Assembly: GCF_003863355.1 (NCBI RefSeq)
Contig: NZ_QQWG01000022.1
Location: forward strand, 1-64,000
From: Ancylomarina euxina
GTDB taxonomy: Bacteria > Bacteroidota > Bacteroidia > Bacteroidales > Marinifilaceae
Reading direction: 5' to 3'
DNA length: 64,000 nucleotides
Below the pieces are notes generated by a model. That model was not told the origin of the DNA and did not search any database. It was given only the letters and a program-made list of their open reading frames with translations. Shown one piece after another: positions 9,098 through 18,494 of this stretch; position 1 is the first letter of the stretch, and the number at the start of each line of letters is the position of its first letter. Made by a program: the position numbers and the translations under genes.

Positions 9098-9808
9098 ATG
9101 AGAAAACTAATATTGCCTTTGATCATAGTTTTATTTTTGACATCTTGTGCCACGCATCAAGGCATGATCAGTTCGTCAGCCTTAAATCGTCCAGTGAAAT
9201 ATGAAGATATTGCATATGGGGTTTCTCAAACCAATCAGGTATTAGGACTTGGTGGATTATCGAAAGATGCCTTAATTCTTGAGGCTAAAAGGGAATTGAT
9301 TAACAATCGACCTTTAAAACAAAATGAAACTTACGCCAATTTTACGGTTGATTTTAAACGATCATTTTTCCCATTCTACAATCAGACAAAAGCTACGATG
9401 AGCGCAGATGTAGTAAGTTTTACTAATGATCCGCTAGCTGATCCTTACACCGAAAAATACAAGCAGAAGTTAACTCGTAAAAGTTTAGCAAATGAACTGT
9501 TTGAAATTGGAGACTCGGTATATATCAATTATCACGAAAATGGGGTGATTGTTTCAATTGAAAATATTGATAAGGTGAGGGTGCTAAGTAAAACGGCTAG
9601 TGGTAACTCCAAAACAAAGTTATATTCAACCAGTAAGATTTATACGAAAAGTAAAGATTATAAAGGATATAAGGTAGGGGATATGTATATCTATTCAAGA
9701 AACATAAAGGGAAGTTTTGTTAAAACAAGTGGACGAATAATTGCCTTGGGATTGGATGAAATAATAGTAAAAACAGGTTCACGTAAGTTGAATGTATTTA
9801 ACTATTGA
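9098..9808 (+). CDS. lipoprotein of unknown function
   Basis: I place the start at 9098, 19 codons into a longer frame that begins at 9041, because from there the protein opens with a classic lipoprotein signal: MRKLILPLIIVLFLTSC, with the lipobox cysteine at residue 17. The mature part (about 220 residues) is hydrophilic and rich in beta-type segments, with no family I recognise. Two SH3-like-looking stretches (..ELFEIGDSVYINYHENGVIVSIENI.. and ..YKVGDMYIYSRNIKGSFVKTSGRIIA.., each quoted in part) suggest small beta-barrels. It is probably exported and membrane-anchored. It is divergent from lon and precedes map by 282 bases with no strong terminator, so it is likely monocistronic but not proven. 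Confidence 0.65.
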   Translation: MRKLILPLIIVLFLTSCATHQGMISSSALNRPVKYEDIAYGVSQTNQVLGLGGLSKDALILEAKRELINNRPLKQNETYANFTVDFKRSFFPFYNQTKATMSADVVSFTNDPLADPYTEKYKQKLTRKSLANELFEIGDSVYINYHENGVIVSIENIDKVRVLSKTASGNSKTKLYSTSKIYTKSKDYKGYKVGDMYIYSRNIKGSFVKTSGRIIALGLDEIIVKTGSRKLNVFNY

Positions 9809-10090
9809 GATTCGTTTTTAAGAGTCGAATCATATTAAAAGGCATAAAAAAAAATAGAGGGATAGTTCGAAAGAGCTGTTTCTTTTTATATACTGATGTT
9901 ACATCAAGGAATAGGTTTTATTCATGATAGATTAGCTTGATAAGGGCATTGAAAATTTAGAAAGCTTTTGTTTGCATAAGAAGGAATCATTGCAGAACTT
10001 TGGGTGTTCTTTTTTTAAGGACTGTATAGGGATTTATTTGAGAACGATTCCATCAGAAAATGCGGTTCTAATCTATAGGTTTACAACTAG

Positions 10091-10870
10091 ATGAGCGAAA
10101 TTATAATTAAAAATGCAGAGCAAATTGAGGGCATCAGAAAGAGTTCTCAATTAGCTGGAAATACACTTAAATTTATTAGCGATTATGTGAAAGAAGGCGT
10201 GAATACGCTTTACCTTGATACTTTAATCGAAAAATATATACGTGACAATGGGGCAATTCCTGCACCATTGAACTATCACGGCTTTCCAAAATCATGTTGC
10301 ATCTCTCTAAATGATGTAATTTGTCATGGTATACCTAATGAGAAAACGATTTTGAAAAAAGGGGATATACTGAATGTGGATGTAACCACTATTTTGGATG
10401 GCTATTATGGAGATACCAGTACGATGTTTACCATTGGCGAAGTATCTAAACAGGCTGCTAAATTAGTTGAAGATACTGAGCATGCCTTATACTTAGGTAT
10501 AGAGCAGGTAAAGCCAGGCAATTACTTTGGTAACATTGGATTTGCTATTGGTCGTTTTGCTAAGGCAAAAAAATATGGTGTGGTTTACGAGTTCTGCGGT
10601 CACGGTATTGGTATGGATTTTCACGAAGAACCACAGGTTGAGCATATTGCACAACGTAACTCGGGTGAGGTGATGCAGGAAGGTATGATTTTTACAATTG
10701 AACCGATGATTAATCTGGGTAAGGCTCGTGCCAAAATAGATGAGAAAGATGGTTGGACAGCCCGTACAATCGACAAGAAACTATCGGCACAATTTGAGCA
10801 CACTATTTTAGTGACCAAAGACGGGTATGAGATTTTAACCGACGTGGGTGAATACGATATCTTCAAGTAA
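10091..10870 (+). CDS. map: methionine aminopeptidase, type I
   Basis: A 259-residue cytosolic dinuclear metallopeptidase that removes the initiator methionine from new proteins. All five metal ligands are in place: D97 (ILNVDVT), D108 (YYGDTSTMF), H171 (CGHGIGMDFHEEP), E204 (FTIEPMI) and E236 (SAQFEHTIL), with the substrate-facing H79 in ICHGIPNE. Length fits type Ia enzymes without an N-terminal extension. IspD follows 73 bases downstream on the same strand. In many Bacteroidota map sits with secY and ribosomal genes; here it is separate, so another map copy may exist elsewhere. Confidence 0.95.
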   Translation: MSEIIIKNAEQIEGIRKSSQLAGNTLKFISDYVKEGVNTLYLDTLIEKYIRDNGAIPAPLNYHGFPKSCCISLNDVICHGIPNEKTILKKGDILNVDVTTILDGYYGDTSTMFTIGEVSKQAAKLVEDTEHALYLGIEQVKPGNYFGNIGFAIGRFAKAKKYGVVYEFCGHGIGMDFHEEPQVEHIAQRNSGEVMQEGMIFTIEPMINLGKARAKIDEKDGWTARTIDKKLSAQFEHTILVTKDGYEILTDVGEYDIFK

Positions 10871-10943
10871 ACATTAAAGGATAAAGTGAAATTTGACTCT
10901 TTAATCTTTCAGACTCTTTGACCTTTTTAAACCTTAATTTTTT

Positions 10944-11636
10944 ATGAAAAATGTAGCTGTTATTCTTGCGGGGGGTACTGGTAAGCGTATGGGAGCTTAT
11001 CTGCCTAAGCAATTTCTGAAAATTGCAGGTAAGTCTATCATTGAGCATAGCATTGCTATCTTCGAGAAGCATACGGGTATCTCGGAGATTTGTGTGGTTA
11101 TTCATTCAAACTTTGTAGCCGATGTAGAGCGCATTGTCAAGGAGGCTGGTTTTTCTAAAGTCCGTAAAATTCTTTGTGGTGGAAAGGAGAGGAGCGATTC
11201 AAGTTTAGCTGCAATTTCAGCTTACGAGAAAGAGCTAAATGTGAATTTGATTTTTCATGATGCGGTTCGTCCTTTTGTCAACCAAGGCATTATCGATGAT
11301 GTGGTTTCTTGTTTGGCTGAGGGGAAATCAGTCGCTGTCGCTATTCCAAGTACGGATACCATTTTCAGGCTGAACGATGTTAAATGTATAGAATCTGTTC
11401 CGCCACGCGATTATCTTTATAGAGCACAAACGCCACAGGCCTTTTCTTGCGAAACCATTAAGAAAGCCTATCATTTAGCATTAAAGGATCCAAACTTTAA
11501 AGCCAGCGATGATTGTGGTGTGGTTTTAAAATACCTGCCTAAGGAACCGATTCATATTGTAGAAGGTGACGAGAAGAATATCAAGATTACTTTTGAACAA
11601 GATTTAGCTAAAGGTGAGAATTTGATTGATTTATAG
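10944..11636 (+). CDS. ispD: 2-C-methyl-D-erythritol 4-phosphate cytidylyltransferase
   Basis: A 230-residue cytosolic enzyme of the non-mevalonate isoprenoid pathway; it joins CTP and methylerythritol phosphate to give CDP-ME. The N-terminal nucleotide-binding loop AVILAGGTGKRMGAYLPKQF (residues 5-24), the HDAVRPFV motif (about 109) and the RAQTPQAF motif (about 152) are diagnostic. No other MEP-pathway gene is nearby. It is followed by a strong bidirectional hairpin shared with the convergent DUF4301 gene. Confidence 0.93.
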   Translation: MKNVAVILAGGTGKRMGAYLPKQFLKIAGKSIIEHSIAIFEKHTGISEICVVIHSNFVADVERIVKEAGFSKVRKILCGGKERSDSSLAAISAYEKELNVNLIFHDAVRPFVNQGIIDDVVSCLAEGKSVAVAIPSTDTIFRLNDVKCIESVPPRDYLYRAQTPQAFSCETIKKAYHLALKDPNFKASDDCGVVLKYLPKEPIHIVEGDEKNIKITFEQDLAKGENLIDL

Positions 11637-11655
11637 CTTGAATTTACAAATATAA

Positions 11656-11691
11656 AATGCCCCTCAGAATATAGATTCTTGAGGGGCATTT
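11656..11691. terminator. bidirectional intrinsic terminator (ispD / DUF4301)
   Basis: AAATGCCCCTCA pairs with TGAGGGGCATTT around a short loop in which GAAT and ATTC also pair. A-rich and T-rich flanks occur on both sides, so it can serve both convergent genes. Confidence 0.85.
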
Positions 11692-11712
11692 CTGTATGTT
11701 GTATTTTTCTAT

Positions 11713-13269
11713 TTAGTTTCTATGTTCTACGCGAAGCAAATCGAAAATAGTTTTAACGGGATTAAAAGTGATCGTTGGAACCTCAACAAAAATGGTATTC
11801 CAATCAGCCATTGCACCGTTCCAAAGTCCAGGGAGTTCCATAGCTTTTAGTGGTGTACCATTGTGAGCTTTCTTAGAAATAAAACCTGTTTCATGATCAA
11901 CAAATTGAGTCAAATCAAACTTTTTACCCTTATAATCCTTGATGCCACAAACCAAGTCTACAGGATTGAAATGAGTTGAAGCCGCCAGAATTTTAGCTTG
12001 CTTTTTATCCTCATGGTCAATCTGAGAACTTTCAATAATATGCAGAGATGAACAATTATCTGAGTTTTTAACCCAGAATGGACCACCACCAGGCTCGCCC
12101 TCGTTCATTACCATACCACAAACACGAATGGGTCTGTTAAGCTTTTTAAGTAGATAAGCTCTAAGTTTATCTGGATTATCGGTTTTTAATGTCTTTGGTG
12201 TTTTAATACAAAGTTGCTCGACCGAGAAACTTAGCATTTCATTCAATTTTTCAACACTAAGATCAAGCTTTGGATTATCCAACTCGGCTATATAATCGAA
12301 CATTTGTGCTTGATATTTTAATAAAACACCAGCCAATGCTTCTTTGTACTTATAGGTCGCTTCTTTTATTCTGTCAGGAACGACATTGTCGATATTCTTA
12401 ATGAAAACCAGATCAGCTTTTAACTCATTCAGGTTTTCGATAAGAGCACCATGCCCACCAGGTCTGAAAAGTATACTTTCATCGACATCTTTGAATGGCT
12501 TGTTTTCCATATCAACAGCAATGGTATCGGTAGAGGCTTTCTGATAAGAAAAGGTCACCTTCAGTTTTCCATCGTATTTATTTTCGAAGGCAGATTTTGA
12601 TTTCTTAAGTTTTCGTGCAAAAAGCTTCTTGTGTTCTTCGGATATAGTCAGATGTAACTGAGCGGTTCCCTTATAATTCTTGGCATAATGCAAAGCTTCG
12701 GCCCAATGCTCTTCGAAAGCCGTTCGGGAATAGTCCTGGTATTTGTGAAATCTTAATAAGCCCTTAGGTTTGTTGCTATAGTTTAGTCCATTTGCATAAA
12801 GTAAGGTGTTAAGAATTTCCTTGAAATTATTTTTTTCTAATAATTTCTCTATATCCATACCCTTTTTTTGCAAGGCAGCTCTTAAATCAACAAAAAAGGC
12901 AAAATCTTCGATGTTTTCAAAAAACTTAAACATCCCTTCAGGAGATTTATCTTTCATATAGGCAAGATAATCTTCTTCAGTTTCTTGATAGTTCTTGATA
13001 AAATCGTAGAGCTTTTGAAACATTCGGGTTGCAGCTCCAGATGCTGGTACAAATTTGATGACAGAAAGTTTCTTGGGACGATTGATGTAGTTATCTCTGA
13101 AAACCTTGATTTCTTCATCTTCAATTCTCATAATCCCATCGTTTATGATAGCTGGATTTACAAGATTTACTTTGGGAAAACCTGTTTCGAAGTGTTTCAA
13201 TTGTTCTTCGATTGTGGTTTTGTCCATACCTCGTTTTTTAATGAGGCTTAGGTCTTTTTTTGAGAACAT
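11713..13269 (-). CDS. DUF4301 family protein
   Basis: I recognise the DUF4301 family, widespread in Bacteroidota and uncharacterised. I choose the ATG at 13269 (MFSKKDLSLIKKRGMDKTTI), where relatives begin; an upstream ATG at 13302 would add 11 residues. This gives 518 residues. Features include KFVPASGAATRMFQKLYDF (about residue 62-80), which resembles a nucleotidyltransferase-style glycine/arginine loop; SILFRPGGHGALIENLNE (about 269); and EGEPGGGPFWV (about 393). It is cytoplasmic with no membrane segments. A sugar-nucleotide or nucleotidyltransferase-related role is only a guess from the loop. It stands alone. Confidence 0.8.
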   Translation of the reverse strand: MFSKKDLSLIKKRGMDKTTIEEQLKHFETGFPKVNLVNPAIINDGIMRIEDEEIKVFRDNYINRPKKLSVIKFVPASGAATRMFQKLYDFIKNYQETEEDYLAYMKDKSPEGMFKFFENIEDFAFFVDLRAALQKKGMDIEKLLEKNNFKEILNTLLYANGLNYSNKPKGLLRFHKYQDYSRTAFEEHWAEALHYAKNYKGTAQLHLTISEEHKKLFARKLKKSKSAFENKYDGKLKVTFSYQKASTDTIAVDMENKPFKDVDESILFRPGGHGALIENLNELKADLVFIKNIDNVVPDRIKEATYKYKEALAGVLLKYQAQMFDYIAELDNPKLDLSVEKLNEMLSFSVEQLCIKTPKTLKTDNPDKLRAYLLKKLNRPIRVCGMVMNEGEPGGGPFWVKNSDNCSSLHIIESSQIDHEDKKQAKILAASTHFNPVDLVCGIKDYKGKKFDLTQFVDHETGFISKKAHNGTPLKAMELPGLWNGAMADWNTIFVEVPTITFNPVKTIFDLLRVEHRN

Positions 13270-13491
13270 GATTATGCTTTTTGTAAGTTGTCTAAGGAGC
13301 AATATAAAAATTTGTTTTCAATATGAATTCTTTTTTAGTCAATATTTTGATAAGTTATATTGGGTGTTATTCTTAAGTGTCATGAAGACAATGATTTAAG
13401 TTAGGGTTTGAAATAAAAGATTTATATCAGTAAAAAAGGATGCGGCTAAATCCTGATTAAGACGAGGGAAATATGACAAGTTTCATGGTGA

Positions 13492-13521
13492 TTGAAATAT
13501 GCCCATAAGTTTGTACTTTTG
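13492..13521 (+). promoter_or_regulatory. Bacteroidota sigma-A promoter for the 13541 radical-SAM gene
   Basis: TTG at 13492-13494, a 19-bp spacer, and TACTTTTG at 13514-13521 exactly match the TTG-N19-TAnnTTTG form. Transcription would begin around 13527, leaving a leader of only about 14 nt before the ATG at 13541. This rules against the longer reading that starts at 13499, upstream of the -7 element. Confidence 0.7.
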
Positions 13522-13540
13522 CGGCAAAGTAAAAACAAAT

Positions 13541-14491
13541 ATGCAAACAAATATATACCCTTGGGGGCATAGCAAACGCTATAACGATTTTCCTGGTTTT
13601 TTTAAGAAGAAGTTTTCTGAGCGTATTCAAAAGGTAACTATTGATGCAGGTTTCACTTGCCCTAATAGAGATGGGAGCAAGGGAACTGGAGGTTGTACCT
13701 ATTGCAACAACAAGAGTTTTAATCCGGCTTATTGCACACCCAAAGAATCGGTGACTGAACAGATTGAAAAGGGAATTTTATTTTTTGCAAGTAAGTATAA
13801 AACCCAAAAATATCTGGCTTATTTTCAAGCTTTCTCAAATACTTATGGAGAACTTGATCTTCTAAAACGACTCTACGAAGAAGCCTTGTCTCACGAAAAG
13901 GTTATTGGTTTGGTTATTGGTACTCGTCCCGATTGTATCTCTGAACCTCTTCTAAATTATCTTGAGAGTTTATCCAAAGATTATTATATAGCTGTAGAAT
14001 ATGGTGTTGAGTCTGCAAATAATCAAGCTTTAGATGCAATTAATCGGGGCCATAGCTATGAAGAAGCTGAAGCGACGATTTTAGCGACGGCTAATAGAGG
14101 CATTCATATTGGTGCACATTTGGTCAATGGTTTACCTCATGATACACCTGAGATGATGTTGGAGCATGCCATTCGTTTATCTAATCTGCCTATAGAAACA
14201 CTTAAGCTACACCAGTTGCAGATTTTGAATCATACAACAATGGCTAAGGAGTATGCGGAAGATCCTAACCGTTTTCATTTATTTGGCATGGAGGAATATA
14301 TTGATTTTGTAATAGATGTGATGGAGCAAATGAATCCTGAAGTGATGATGGATCGTTTCGTGAATCAGGCGCCTCCAGGTTGGTTAATTGCACCTAAGTG
14401 GGGCATCAAAAATTACCAGTTTGTAGCAAAACTGGAAAAGCGATTGGCGGAAAGAGATACCTGGCAAGGTCGTTTATACAAAAAATCCTGA
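13541..14491 (+). CDS. TIGR01212-family (YhcC-like) radical SAM protein
   Basis: A 316-residue radical-SAM protein of the TIGR01212/YhcC family. Start chosen at 13541 (MQTNIYPWGHSKRYN) because a strong promoter overlaps the longer frame. The cluster-binding cysteines lie in TCPNRDGSKGTGGCTYCNNK (about residues 33-52), with the long spacing between first and second cysteine typical of this family. Other family motifs are YFQAFSNTYG, IGTRPDCI and EYGVESANNQ. The function is not established; ELP3-like and tRNA-related roles have been suggested for relatives. It is monocistronic and ends in a hairpin. Confidence 0.88.
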   Translation: MQTNIYPWGHSKRYNDFPGFFKKKFSERIQKVTIDAGFTCPNRDGSKGTGGCTYCNNKSFNPAYCTPKESVTEQIEKGILFFASKYKTQKYLAYFQAFSNTYGELDLLKRLYEEALSHEKVIGLVIGTRPDCISEPLLNYLESLSKDYYIAVEYGVESANNQALDAINRGHSYEEAEATILATANRGIHIGAHLVNGLPHDTPEMMLEHAIRLSNLPIETLKLHQLQILNHTTMAKEYAEDPNRFHLFGMEEYIDFVIDVMEQMNPEVMMDRFVNQAPPGWLIAPKWGIKNYQFVAKLEKRLAERDTWQGRLYKKS

Positions 14492-14515
14492 TCGCCTAAA
14501 TAAGAGATCAGGATT
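14484..14515. terminator. hairpin at the end of the TIGR01212 gene
   Basis: AATCCTGATC (14484-14493, overlapping the stop codon) pairs perfectly with GATCAGGATT (14506-14515). No strong T-run follows, so it is a weak or shared terminator between convergent genes. Confidence 0.5.
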
Positions 14516-14537
14516 AATATATAGACTGTGGTTGAAT

Positions 14538-15272
14538 TTATTTGATCGTTTTTAGCATATCGGCTGCCTTAGGGTGGCCTAATTTTTTTGCATATTCTAA
14601 GTTTGCCTTAGCCAGTTTTGTGTTTTTTATATTAAAATAGGCAATCCCTCTGGCATATATGGCTTGGTTAAATTTGGGGTTTATTTTAATCGCTTTACTA
14701 TAATTATCAATGGCTTCTTTGTATTTATTCAGGCAGTCTAAAGCAACTCCCTTATTATAATAGAGCCCCGAGACGTCTAGACCATCTTTAATAGCCTTAT
14801 CGTATTCATTTATGGCAGCATTAAAATCCCCAAGATAGTATAAGGAGATACCTTTATAGTGCAAGGCCTTTAAATGATGAGGATTGGCTTCGAGAATTTG
14901 ATCGTAATCCTGAATAGCCTCATTGTACAGACCTATGTTTTCGTATATAATCGCTCTATTTAAAAAGACTTCTTCTGAATAGCCCTGGACTTTAATAATA
15001 TGATTAAGGTCATTCAGTGCTTTATTATTCTCCGACAAAAATGAGTTTGATATAGCACGATTAAAATATGCAGGAAGAAAATCCTTGTCTAAGCTTAATA
15101 GCTCAGAGAAAACCTGATTGGCGGCTTTGAACTTTTTCTTCTCAAATAATTCCATGCCCTTTTTATTGAGTTTGTCAATTTTCATCTGAGTACATGATGA
15201 AAAACTCATGGCAAAAAGTATGATGAAGCTTATGAATTTTAATCTCTTAATAAGAATAGACATAAAAGGCAA
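14538..15272 (-). CDS. TPR-repeat lipoprotein
   Basis: A 244-residue exported protein. The N-terminus (basic, then about 15 hydrophobic residues) ends in a lipobox FSSC with the modified cysteine at residue 27; an internal Met at residue 4 is an equally good start. The rest is about six tetratricopeptide repeats, seen as recurring A..Y.NRA / YDKAI / AL..KG patterns (for example YNEAIQDYDQILEANP and YKEAIDNYSKAIKINP). TPR solenoids are protein-protein scaffolds; the partner is unknown. It lies downstream of ygiQ on the same strand but is separated by a very strong hairpin, so it is probably transcribed separately. Confidence 0.8.
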   Translation of the reverse strand: MPFMSILIKRLKFISFIILFAMSFSSCTQMKIDKLNKKGMELFEKKKFKAANQVFSELLSLDKDFLPAYFNRAISNSFLSENNKALNDLNHIIKVQGYSEEVFLNRAIIYENIGLYNEAIQDYDQILEANPHHLKALHYKGISLYYLGDFNAAINEYDKAIKDGLDVSGLYYNKGVALDCLNKYKEAIDNYSKAIKINPKFNQAIYARGIAYFNIKNTKLAKANLEYAKKLGHPKAADMLKTIK

Positions 15273-15293
15273 TTGTAAATTTTAATCTAATGT

Positions 15294-15337
15294 AATATAT
15301 ATCGGCAAAACATAAAAGTCTTTTGCCGATATATATT
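15294..15337. terminator. strong terminator downstream of the YgiQ-type gene
   Basis: AATATATATCGGCAAAA (15294-15310) pairs perfectly over 17 bp with TTTTGCCGATATATATT (15321-15337), loop 10 nt. It lies 23 bases past the stop of the YgiQ-type gene on the minus strand. Confidence 0.85.
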
Positions 15338-15359
15338 GTAAATTAAAGAACTTCTAGGT

Positions 15360-17198
15360 CTAAGCACCGAAAAGCTTCTTTATTAAATCTTTCTTTCCCA
15401 TGTTGATTAATTCAGCCTTTATAGCGTTTCGATATTCATTCTTATACCAGAATAAAAATTTACGCTGCGAGAGTTTATCTTGCTTTGTTTTAGGGGTGTA
15501 AACCTCTTTCTGTGTATAAGGGTGGTAGCCTGAATAATAAATAACTGTTGCAACAGTCATTGGTGTTGGTGTAAAGTCCTGAACTTGCTCAAGTTTGAAA
15601 TCGAGTTCCTTTGTTTTTACAGCCAAATCAGCCATGTCAACACCTTGCGATCCAGGGTGACTAGAAATAAAGTAAGGGATCAGTTGTTGATTAAGCCCTT
15701 CTTCCTTATTTATCTTATCAAAGAGATCTTTAAGCTCATAAAACAACTTAAATGAAGGCTTACGCATAATATCTAGAACTTCATCAGAAGTATGCTCTGG
15801 GGCAACTTTTAGTCGTCCGGATACATGATTTTTAATCAGTTCTACTGCATACTCACGATTAGCTTTATTTGCTTCTTCGTCCTTGGTCTTGTGAAGCATC
15901 AAATCGTATCGAACACCACTACCAATAAATGATTTCTTAACACCAGGGATATTATCAACCGCCTTGTAGATATCAAGCATTGGCTTGTGATTGGTATTCA
16001 GATTAGGACAAACATTAGGATGAATACAAGAAGGCCGTCTACAGGTTTGACAGATGCTTTCAAAAATCCCTTTCATCTGATACATATTGGCAGAAGGACC
16101 ACCTAGATCGGATAAATAGCCTTTAAAGTCATGCATTTTTGTCACGTATTCAACCTCTTTTAGAATTGATTTCTGTGATCGGTTTGCAATGAATTTACCC
16201 TGATGAGCAGATATGGTACAGAATGAGCAACCACCGAAACACCCTCTATGCATGTTGATAGAGAATTTAATCATATCATATGCGGGAATTTTCTTGTCTT
16301 TATAACGAGGGTGAGGCATACGTGTGTATGGCAAATCGAAAATAGAGTCAAGTTCCTTTTCTTTCATCACAGGGTAGGGCGGATTTACTATAATCTCAGA
16401 ATCCTTATAAGCTTGAATGAGCTTTTTTGCCATCATGGAATTAGATTCCATTTCGATATGGCGAAAGTTACCTGAAAATTTCTTCTTATCCTTTAAGCAT
16501 TCTTCATGTGAGTATAGTTCTTGAACTTCCCACTTTTTCTTAGTTGCATACTCATCACCTTTTTTTACAATAAATGAAGTTTGAGGAATGGTTGTTAGCG
16601 TTTCAAAAGGAACATTTCTTTTTAGTAATCGAACGATTTCTTTGAGAGGTTTCTCCCCCATACCATAAACCAACAAATCGGCCGCACTGTCGCAAAGGAT
16701 ACTAGGTCTTAGCTCATCTAGCCAATAATCGTAATGTGTTAAACGACGCAGAGATGCTTCGATACCTCCTAATAAAATAGGGGTGTCAGGATATAGTTTT
16801 TTTAGAATTTTAGAATAAACAATACTTGGCATATCGGGTCTTTGTCCATGTCTCCCATCTGGCGTATAAGCATCATCGTGACGCAAACGGCGGTTGGCTG
16901 TATAATGATTCACCATGGAATCCATATTACCAGCTGTAATACCGAAGAACAAGCGTGGTACGCCTAACTTCTTGAAGTCGCGTAAATCGTCTTGCCAATT
17001 GGGTTGAGGAACAATAGCAACCTTTAAGCCTTCATTTTCTAGAATTCGCCCGATAACTGCCGCACCAAAAGAGGGATGATCGACATAGGCGTCACCACTA
17101 AATAAAATAACATCCAGTTCTTCCCATCCTCTTTCTGCGACTTCTTTTGCAGAAGTCGGTAACCATTGGTTGTATAATCCTGATATATCGTCTTTCAT
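15360..17198 (-). CDS. YgiQ family radical SAM protein (UPF0313)
   Basis: A 612-residue protein of the YgiQ/UPF0313 family. The N-terminal third resembles a B12-binding-like Rossmann region (SGDAYVDHPSFGAAVIGRIL, about 34-53; LLGGIEASLRRLTHYDYW). The radical-SAM cluster motif is GCFGGCSFCTISAHQG (about residues 316-331), CX3CX2C. Additional cysteines C..CRRPSC...C (about 376-393) probably bind a second cluster. The C-terminal region contains HVSGRLKVAPEHTSDEVLD and QDFTPTPMT, as in relatives. The reaction is unknown. A possible promoter lies upstream at 17281-17313, and a strong terminator follows. Confidence 0.92.
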   Translation of the reverse strand: MKDDISGLYNQWLPTSAKEVAERGWEELDVILFSGDAYVDHPSFGAAVIGRILENEGLKVAIVPQPNWQDDLRDFKKLGVPRLFFGITAGNMDSMVNHYTANRRLRHDDAYTPDGRHGQRPDMPSIVYSKILKKLYPDTPILLGGIEASLRRLTHYDYWLDELRPSILCDSAADLLVYGMGEKPLKEIVRLLKRNVPFETLTTIPQTSFIVKKGDEYATKKKWEVQELYSHEECLKDKKKFSGNFRHIEMESNSMMAKKLIQAYKDSEIIVNPPYPVMKEKELDSIFDLPYTRMPHPRYKDKKIPAYDMIKFSINMHRGCFGGCSFCTISAHQGKFIANRSQKSILKEVEYVTKMHDFKGYLSDLGGPSANMYQMKGIFESICQTCRRPSCIHPNVCPNLNTNHKPMLDIYKAVDNIPGVKKSFIGSGVRYDLMLHKTKDEEANKANREYAVELIKNHVSGRLKVAPEHTSDEVLDIMRKPSFKLFYELKDLFDKINKEEGLNQQLIPYFISSHPGSQGVDMADLAVKTKELDFKLEQVQDFTPTPMTVATVIYYSGYHPYTQKEVYTPKTKQDKLSQRKFLFWYKNEYRNAIKAELINMGKKDLIKKLFGA

Positions 17199-17280
17199 CT
17201 TTTTTTTCTTTGACTGACCGAAATGTAAAATATTGACAGATCGTTTACTGAATCTCTGTCACGATTGACATTGAGACAGA

Positions 17281-17313
17281 CAAAACGTATTGTTTTTGCA
17301 CTTTTGACGCAAA
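17281..17313 (-). promoter_or_regulatory. candidate promoter for the YgiQ-type gene
   Basis: On the minus strand, TTTG (complement of 17310-17313), 20 bp, then TACGTTTTG (complement of 17281-17289) is close to TTTG-N19/20-TAnnTTTG. It is about 83 nt upstream of the start. Confidence 0.4.
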
Positions 17314-17378
17314 GTTACTACTTTATTTATAAAGATTTTAAAGAAGCTTATATTTATCCTTAAGAAGAGTTGATCTAT

Positions 17379-17386
17379 TATCTTTG
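17379..17386 (+). promoter_or_regulatory. -7 element ahead of the PHP phosphatase gene
   Basis: TATCTTTG fits TAnnTTTG and lies 40 bases before the start at 17427. I do not see a matching -33 TTG at 19 bp. Confidence 0.3.
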
Positions 17387-17426
17387 GTAGTTCTGTGTTT
17401 TTTTTACAAAAATTGAAGTTTATTTC

Positions 17427-18266
17427 ATGACATATTTTTCATATCATACTCATACAAATTATTGCGATGGCAAAGCCGAGGCTGAAGCTTTTATAAAACG
17501 AGCCATCGAACTACAGATGAAAGCTGTGGGCTTTTCTTCGCATGCACCTTTCCCTGTTGAGGTTTCCTGGAATATGGATGAGAAACGATTGATGAACTAT
17601 GTGAATGAGATTAGGGCCTTATCTACTAAATATCAGGATGAAATTGATGTTTATCTTTCCTTAGAGTTGGATTATATCCCTGGGATTACTAGACCATTTG
17701 CAGAAACGAGAAAGCTGTGTGGTTTAGATTATACCATAGGATCTGTACATTTGGTTAAATCACCAGTTGAAAATGAATTTCTATTTCTGGATGGACCAGA
17801 TACCAATTATTCTGATGGTTTGGAATGTTTCTATAATGGAGATGTAAAGAAAATGGTTAAGGACTATTTTTCACAAATTAACGAGATGATTCTAATTCAA
17901 AAGCCTGATATTATTGGCCATATCGATAAAATAAAGATGAATAATAAAGGTCGATACTTTTCAGAAGAGGAGAAATGGTATCAAGATTTATTGAAAGAAT
18001 CTATTGCTGTTTTAAAGGAAACTGATTGTATCGTCGAAATTAATACGCGTGGGCTTTATACAAAGAAATCACCTGCCTTTTATCCTGACTTTAGTTTTGC
18101 AAAAACATGTAAAAAGCATAATATTCCTATGACCATCAGCACCGATGCTCACCATCCAGACGAATTGTTGTTATATTTTAATGATGCAGCCAAAATGCTG
18201 AAAGAATCTGGTTATGATTGCATTCGAATTTATGATAAGGGAAGATGGAAAGATATGGGCATATAA
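17427..18266 (+). CDS. PHP-domain histidinol-phosphatase (HisJ/HisK type)
   Basis: A 279-residue cytosolic PHP-domain phosphoesterase. Metal-binding motifs are HTH at residues 7-9 (SYHTHTNYCDGKAEAE), a mid-protein SHAPF and GSVHLV, GHIDKIKM (about 172) and the C-terminal STDAHHPDE (about 236-244). This arrangement matches histidinol-phosphate phosphatases of the HisJ/HisK family (histidine biosynthesis, L-histidinol phosphate to histidinol). Other histidine genes are absent from the window and the fold is shared by other phosphatases, so the substrate is probable rather than certain. Confidence 0.78.
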   Translation: MTYFSYHTHTNYCDGKAEAEAFIKRAIELQMKAVGFSSHAPFPVEVSWNMDEKRLMNYVNEIRALSTKYQDEIDVYLSLELDYIPGITRPFAETRKLCGLDYTIGSVHLVKSPVENEFLFLDGPDTNYSDGLECFYNGDVKKMVKDYFSQINEMILIQKPDIIGHIDKIKMNNKGRYFSEEEKWYQDLLKESIAVLKETDCIVEINTRGLYTKKSPAFYPDFSFAKTCKKHNIPMTISTDAHHPDELLLYFNDAAKMLKESGYDCIRIYDKGRWKDMGI

Positions 18267-18319
18267 AATGTCAATAATGTTGATTAATTATGAGAATAAA
18301 TACTATTTTTACTCGATTG

Positions 18320-18383
18320 AAAAACGGCTGAGCATACGTTTTATCTAGTAATTAGAGTTGGTCTTTATTTCTCAGCTGTTTTT
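18320..18383. terminator. long-loop hairpin after the PHP phosphatase gene
   Basis: AAAAACGGCTGAG (18320-18332) pairs with CTCAGCTGTTTTT (18371-18383) with a single G-T wobble; the loop is 38 nt. The T-rich 3' arm suits termination, but the long loop is unusual. Confidence 0.4.
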
Positions 18384-18494
18384 AATTAAAAAAGAGTTAT
18401 AGGTGGATTCATATTCTTTGGAATCATGTTTTTGATTGAAACATATGAACTTAGGTGATGTTTCATAGTCCATTTTAATATAAAATATTTATCG

